Shown here: in pieces, positions 61,740 through 64,000 of the stretch | Numbering within the stretch: the stretch's first letter is position 1 | Layout: each line of letters opens with the position of its first letter | Assembly: GCF_021440085.1 (NCBI RefSeq) | Contig: NZ_JAKCPW010000010.1 | Coordinates: forward strand, 124,001 to 188,000 | Length of the DNA stretch: 64,000 nucleotides | From: Dyadobacter sp. CY261 | GTDB lineage: Bacteria; Bacteroidota; Bacteroidia; Cytophagales; Spirosomataceae | Reading direction: 5' to 3' | Notes under the pieces: generated by a model | Seen by the model: only the letters and a program-made list of their open reading frames with translations | The model's database searches: none | Told to the model about the DNA's origin: nothing | Made by a program: the position numbers and the translations under genes

Positions 61740-62658
61740 TATGCCACATATCACCCGAATTACTCACCTTTTCGGTCCCCCACAAACCAGGGCCACCATC
61801 TGGTCGCAGATAAATACCGAATACAAGTGTGGTGATCTTCGATCCTTTGATCAGGACGCTCCCACATGCGGCGCCGCTGTCACAATTACCGCTAATCGGT
61901 GTTTTTGAATGAAGAATTTTTGTCTGGGCCATGTCGATTTGCATTTCCTCGCTGCCCGAAAGTTTTGTCAATTTCAATGAGGGTGTCTGCAATTCGAGCT
62001 CGGTAGCAAATCCGAGACGCTTGTTACCAAAATTTGTAGTAGCCCCCAGGCCGATGAATGAAAGTACCGGATCATTAACCGGCCGACTAAATTGCACCCG
62101 CAATTTCCCATAATAGTAACGACTGGTGTCTGTTCTGGCGGCGTTGGCCGCGAGCAGCGGTTTGGCAGAAACAAATATCTGCAATCCGGCATTCATAAAC
62201 AGGTTGATCCCTCTGCCGGCGGGACCTGTTGGATGAGCCGTGAAAATCGTCCGGGCCGTATCCGCATAGTAGTAATTGGTGTTAACCACTGATGCCGCTT
62301 TAACTTGTGTACTGCTCGCTCCCGAGGCCGCACCAAAGGTCATTCCCGTGACATGCTGTGGAACATTGATGTACGATTGGTCGTCAAAACTGAACGTCAC
62401 GGACAGGTCCGATGGCAGTTTCTGAAAATAGATCCCTTCATCCGCGCTTCCATTTTTGTTGTAAAAAAAGGTCATGGTCTGAGGGATGGAGGTCGGCCCT
62501 TTAGGCACAGGCGGCGCGTAGCTATTATTAACACCATCCTGCACCAATTCGTAGGTATTATAAACGTTGGTGCCCTGGGCATGAGACACAATCGCCGAAG
62601 CGGCCACTGCAATTGCCGCAAGAATTATTTTAACCGTCGACGGTGACAATGTTAGCAT
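61714..62658 (-). CDS. Hypothetical secreted protein
   Basis: 314 residues from the ATG at 62658 (MLTLSPSTVKIILAAIAV), with a signal peptide ending SHAQ (about 28). The frame could extend to 62715 with a non-signal-like tail. The mature part is beta-rich, with VSFSFDD-type strands (TFSFDDQSYINVP) and a C-terminal KVSNSGDMWHITVSLPEQ. It resembles secreted proteins of the kind carrying PEP-CTERM-like beta-sandwiches, but no sorting tail is present. No family assigned. Its 3' end overlaps the HxlR-type gene by 26 bp. Confidence 0.6.
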   Translation of the reverse strand: MLTLSPSTVKIILAAIAVAASAIVSHAQGTNVYNTYELVQDGVNNSYAPPVPKGPTSIPQTMTFFYNKNGSADEGIYFQKLPSDLSVTFSFDDQSYINVPQHVTGMTFGAASGASSTQVKAASVVNTNYYYADTARTIFTAHPTGPAGRGINLFMNAGLQIFVSAKPLLAANAARTDTSRYYYGKLRVQFSRPVNDPVLSFIGLGATTNFGNKRLGFATELELQTPSLKLTKLSGSEEMQIDMAQTKILHSKTPISGNCDSGAACGSVLIKGSKITTLVFGIYLRPDGGPGLWGTEKVSNSGDMWHITVSLPEQ

Positions 62659-63069
62659 GTGCAAAAGTTGAATGACGCTGAGAAAACTGTTGCCAATATA
62701 TACTATCCGAAACAAGGTATCCAGTGCTAGACTAAGCTTATCTCTATTTTAACCGGAAAATTCAAATTAATCGCAGCATCTTACCATAACTAGGAAGATA
62801 CCCCGAAAGTACAAATCAAGTAACTGATTATTAATAGAATGTGATGCTATGGTTACTTCTCTTGATGTAAATAAACCATCGGCAGGTATTGCTTTTCGAC
62901 TGGTACAAGGCATGCTTTCGCAATGCGGGCAAGAGCACTTTTTTTAGTTAGTTAAAAATCAATATTAAATTTGAATTAAAACAAAATTAAAATTTAATAC
63001 GATAAGCAATCCAAAGGATCCTTAATGACGTATGTGCCTGTGTCAAACTACATAACTCAATAGGATTCT
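62659..63069. other. AT-rich divergent intergenic region
   Basis: 411 bp with no gene that I can support. The section 62940-63010 is extremely AT-rich and may carry the promoter of the following gene. A GC-richer patch at 62895-62940 ends in a run of seven T residues, but its stem is weak, so I do not call a terminator. Confidence 0.4.
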
Positions 63070-64000
63070 ATGAAATTACTCGACTTATTCCCGAGACCGT
63101 TAGCGGCCGCGCTCACCATCCTTGTCTGTTTATCGATCTTTTCGTGTGAAGATCACCGTGTACCGCCTGCGGAACAGTCGCTTCCGGATAGGATTTTTTA
63201 CGCATTGTCGGACGACAACCGGCTACACGAGATCAACATACGGAATACCGGCAATCCCTTGCGCTCGTTTGCTATAACGGGTCTTGAACAGGGCGAGATG
63301 CTGAAAGCAATCGATTTCCGCCCTGCCACAGGCCAACTTTACGCCATCGGTTCACAGAACAACCTTTATCAGGTCAATGTCAAAACGGGCGATCAGGAGG
63401 GCAAAGCAACGCGCATCGGCTTAACACCGATTGCCACTACCCTGAACGGAAGCATCGGCTTTGACTTCAACCCCACCGTCGACCGCATCCGCGTAGTAAC
63501 AACGACCGCCCAAAACCTGAGACTACACCCCGAAACCGGAGCAATAGTGCCTGGCGATGCTCCTCTGAACGGCTATTCCAATCCAATGATCGGCGCTGTG
63601 GCTTACACCAACAGCCGTGCAGGCGTTACCGCCGCCCCGTCGGGATCAGGAACGACACTATATGACATCGACGCTGCAACCGACATGCTATACATACAAA
63701 ACCCGCCCAATCCGGGAGGTCTCATCCCCGTGGGAGCACTTGGACTTGACGTTCAGGAAGTAGGTGGCTTCGATATCTCTCCTGATGTGAACCCCTCCGA
63801 CGTACATCCGATTGTCTCCGTCAAATTTGGTGATAAATGGGAACTCGACTTTGTCGATCTGGGTACCGGAAAGCTTCAAAAACTCGGCGAGTTTCCAGCG
63901 GGTGTCAATGTCATCGGGATCGCCATTCCTCCGCTTCCCGTCGCTTATGCATTGACCGACGCCGGAGCCCTTAAAATTTTCAATCCTGAAACAGGAACCG
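63070..64000 (+). CDS. DUF4394 beta-propeller-like lipoprotein, 3' end outside window
   Basis: The frame is open from ATG 63070 to the window's end, giving 310 residues so far. The N-terminus (MKLLDLFPRPLAAALTILVCLSIFSC) is a lipoprotein signal with Cys about 26. The rest shows repeated modules: IFYALSDDNRLHEINI, GEMLKAIDFRPATGQLYAIGSQNNLYQVN, GSIGFDFNPTVDRIRVVTTTAQNLRLHPETG and a later AYALTDAGALKIFNPETG. These match the DUF4394 domain, with signs of a second copy beginning at the window edge. Function unknown; surface exposure is likely. Confidence 0.83.
   Translation, partial: MKLLDLFPRPLAAALTILVCLSIFSCEDHRVPPAEQSLPDRIFYALSDDNRLHEINIRNTGNPLRSFAITGLEQGEMLKAIDFRPATGQLYAIGSQNNLYQVNVKTGDQEGKATRIGLTPIATTLNGSIGFDFNPTVDRIRVVTTTAQNLRLHPETGAIVPGDAPLNGYSNPMIGAVAYTNSRAGVTAAPSGSGTTLYDIDAATDMLYIQNPPNPGGLIPVGALGLDVQEVGGFDISPDVNPSDVHPIVSVKFGDKWELDFVDLGTGKLQKLGEFPAGVNVIGIAIPPLPVAYALTDAGALKIFNPETGT

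Noticed and set aside
62895..62940. Intrinsic terminator
   Set aside because: A T run is present, but the preceding sequence gives only a short, interrupted stem and no gene ends nearby in that direction.

Overview
The window looks like a chromosomal segment of a Bacteroidota bacterium, most likely Cytophagales and close to Dyadobacter (inference). The evidence is paired SusC/SusD outer-membrane uptake proteins, type IX secretion (T9SS) C-terminal sorting domains, promoters of the Bacteroidota type (-33 TTG, -7 resembling TAnnTTTG), a lack of Shine-Dalgarno sequences and many secreted S1-family sulfatases. No rRNA, tRNA, CRISPR array, phage or insertion sequence was recognised.

Layout. 1-3324: the start of a SusD-like lipoprotein gene and its SusC partner. 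3456-4888: a cysteine desulfurase gene preceded by a SAM-I-like riboswitch and a promoter with an overlapping dyad. 4891-7046: a class II Fic protein, a HEPN-domain protein and an unknown partner, bracketed by imperfect repeats. 7044-8450: a sulfatase with an unusual active-site motif. 8617-12942: a giant FG-GAP (integrin-alpha-like) T9SS protein. 12989-35673: a minus-strand block of nine more sulfatases, a SusC/SusD pair, a ConA-like protein and a PstS-like binding protein, with a 1-kb array of REP-like repeats inside it. 36013-38498: a VapBC-type toxin-antitoxin pair, a predicted outer-membrane protein and a ThuA-like protein. 38573-53172: a complete nitrate-assimilation island. It has a NarX/NarL-like two-component system, nirD and nirB on the minus strand. 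On the plus strand it has siroheme methyltransferase, a porin, a nitrate transporter, a fused nitrate reductase, a rubredoxin fusion and a nitrate-reductase-associated protein. 53175-64000: a TlpA-like thioredoxin lipoprotein, an M1 aminopeptidase with a sorting domain, a DUF899 protein, a DoxX/HxlR divergent pair, several hypothetical proteins and the start of a DUF4394 lipoprotein gene.

How the genes fit together. The sulfatase block contains no glycoside hydrolases or polysaccharide lyases. That favours sulfate scavenging over polysaccharide feeding. Three transcription units (cysteine desulfurase; SusC/SusD plus sulfatases; binding protein plus sulfatases) share one promoter design: TTG, exactly 20 bp, a -7 box ending CTTTG, then a dyad resembling TCTATCnnnTTAGTAGA. 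The binding-protein transcript also encodes a 32-residue leader peptide ending in four consecutive cysteines and a stop. This looks like a cysteine-sensing attenuator. Together these suggest a sulfur-starvation regulon that links organosulfate desulfation at the cell surface to sulfate capture. This is the strongest candidate here for a little-described system. The second candidate is the rubredoxin/sulfite-reductase-half-domain protein translated tightly with the fused nitrate reductase.
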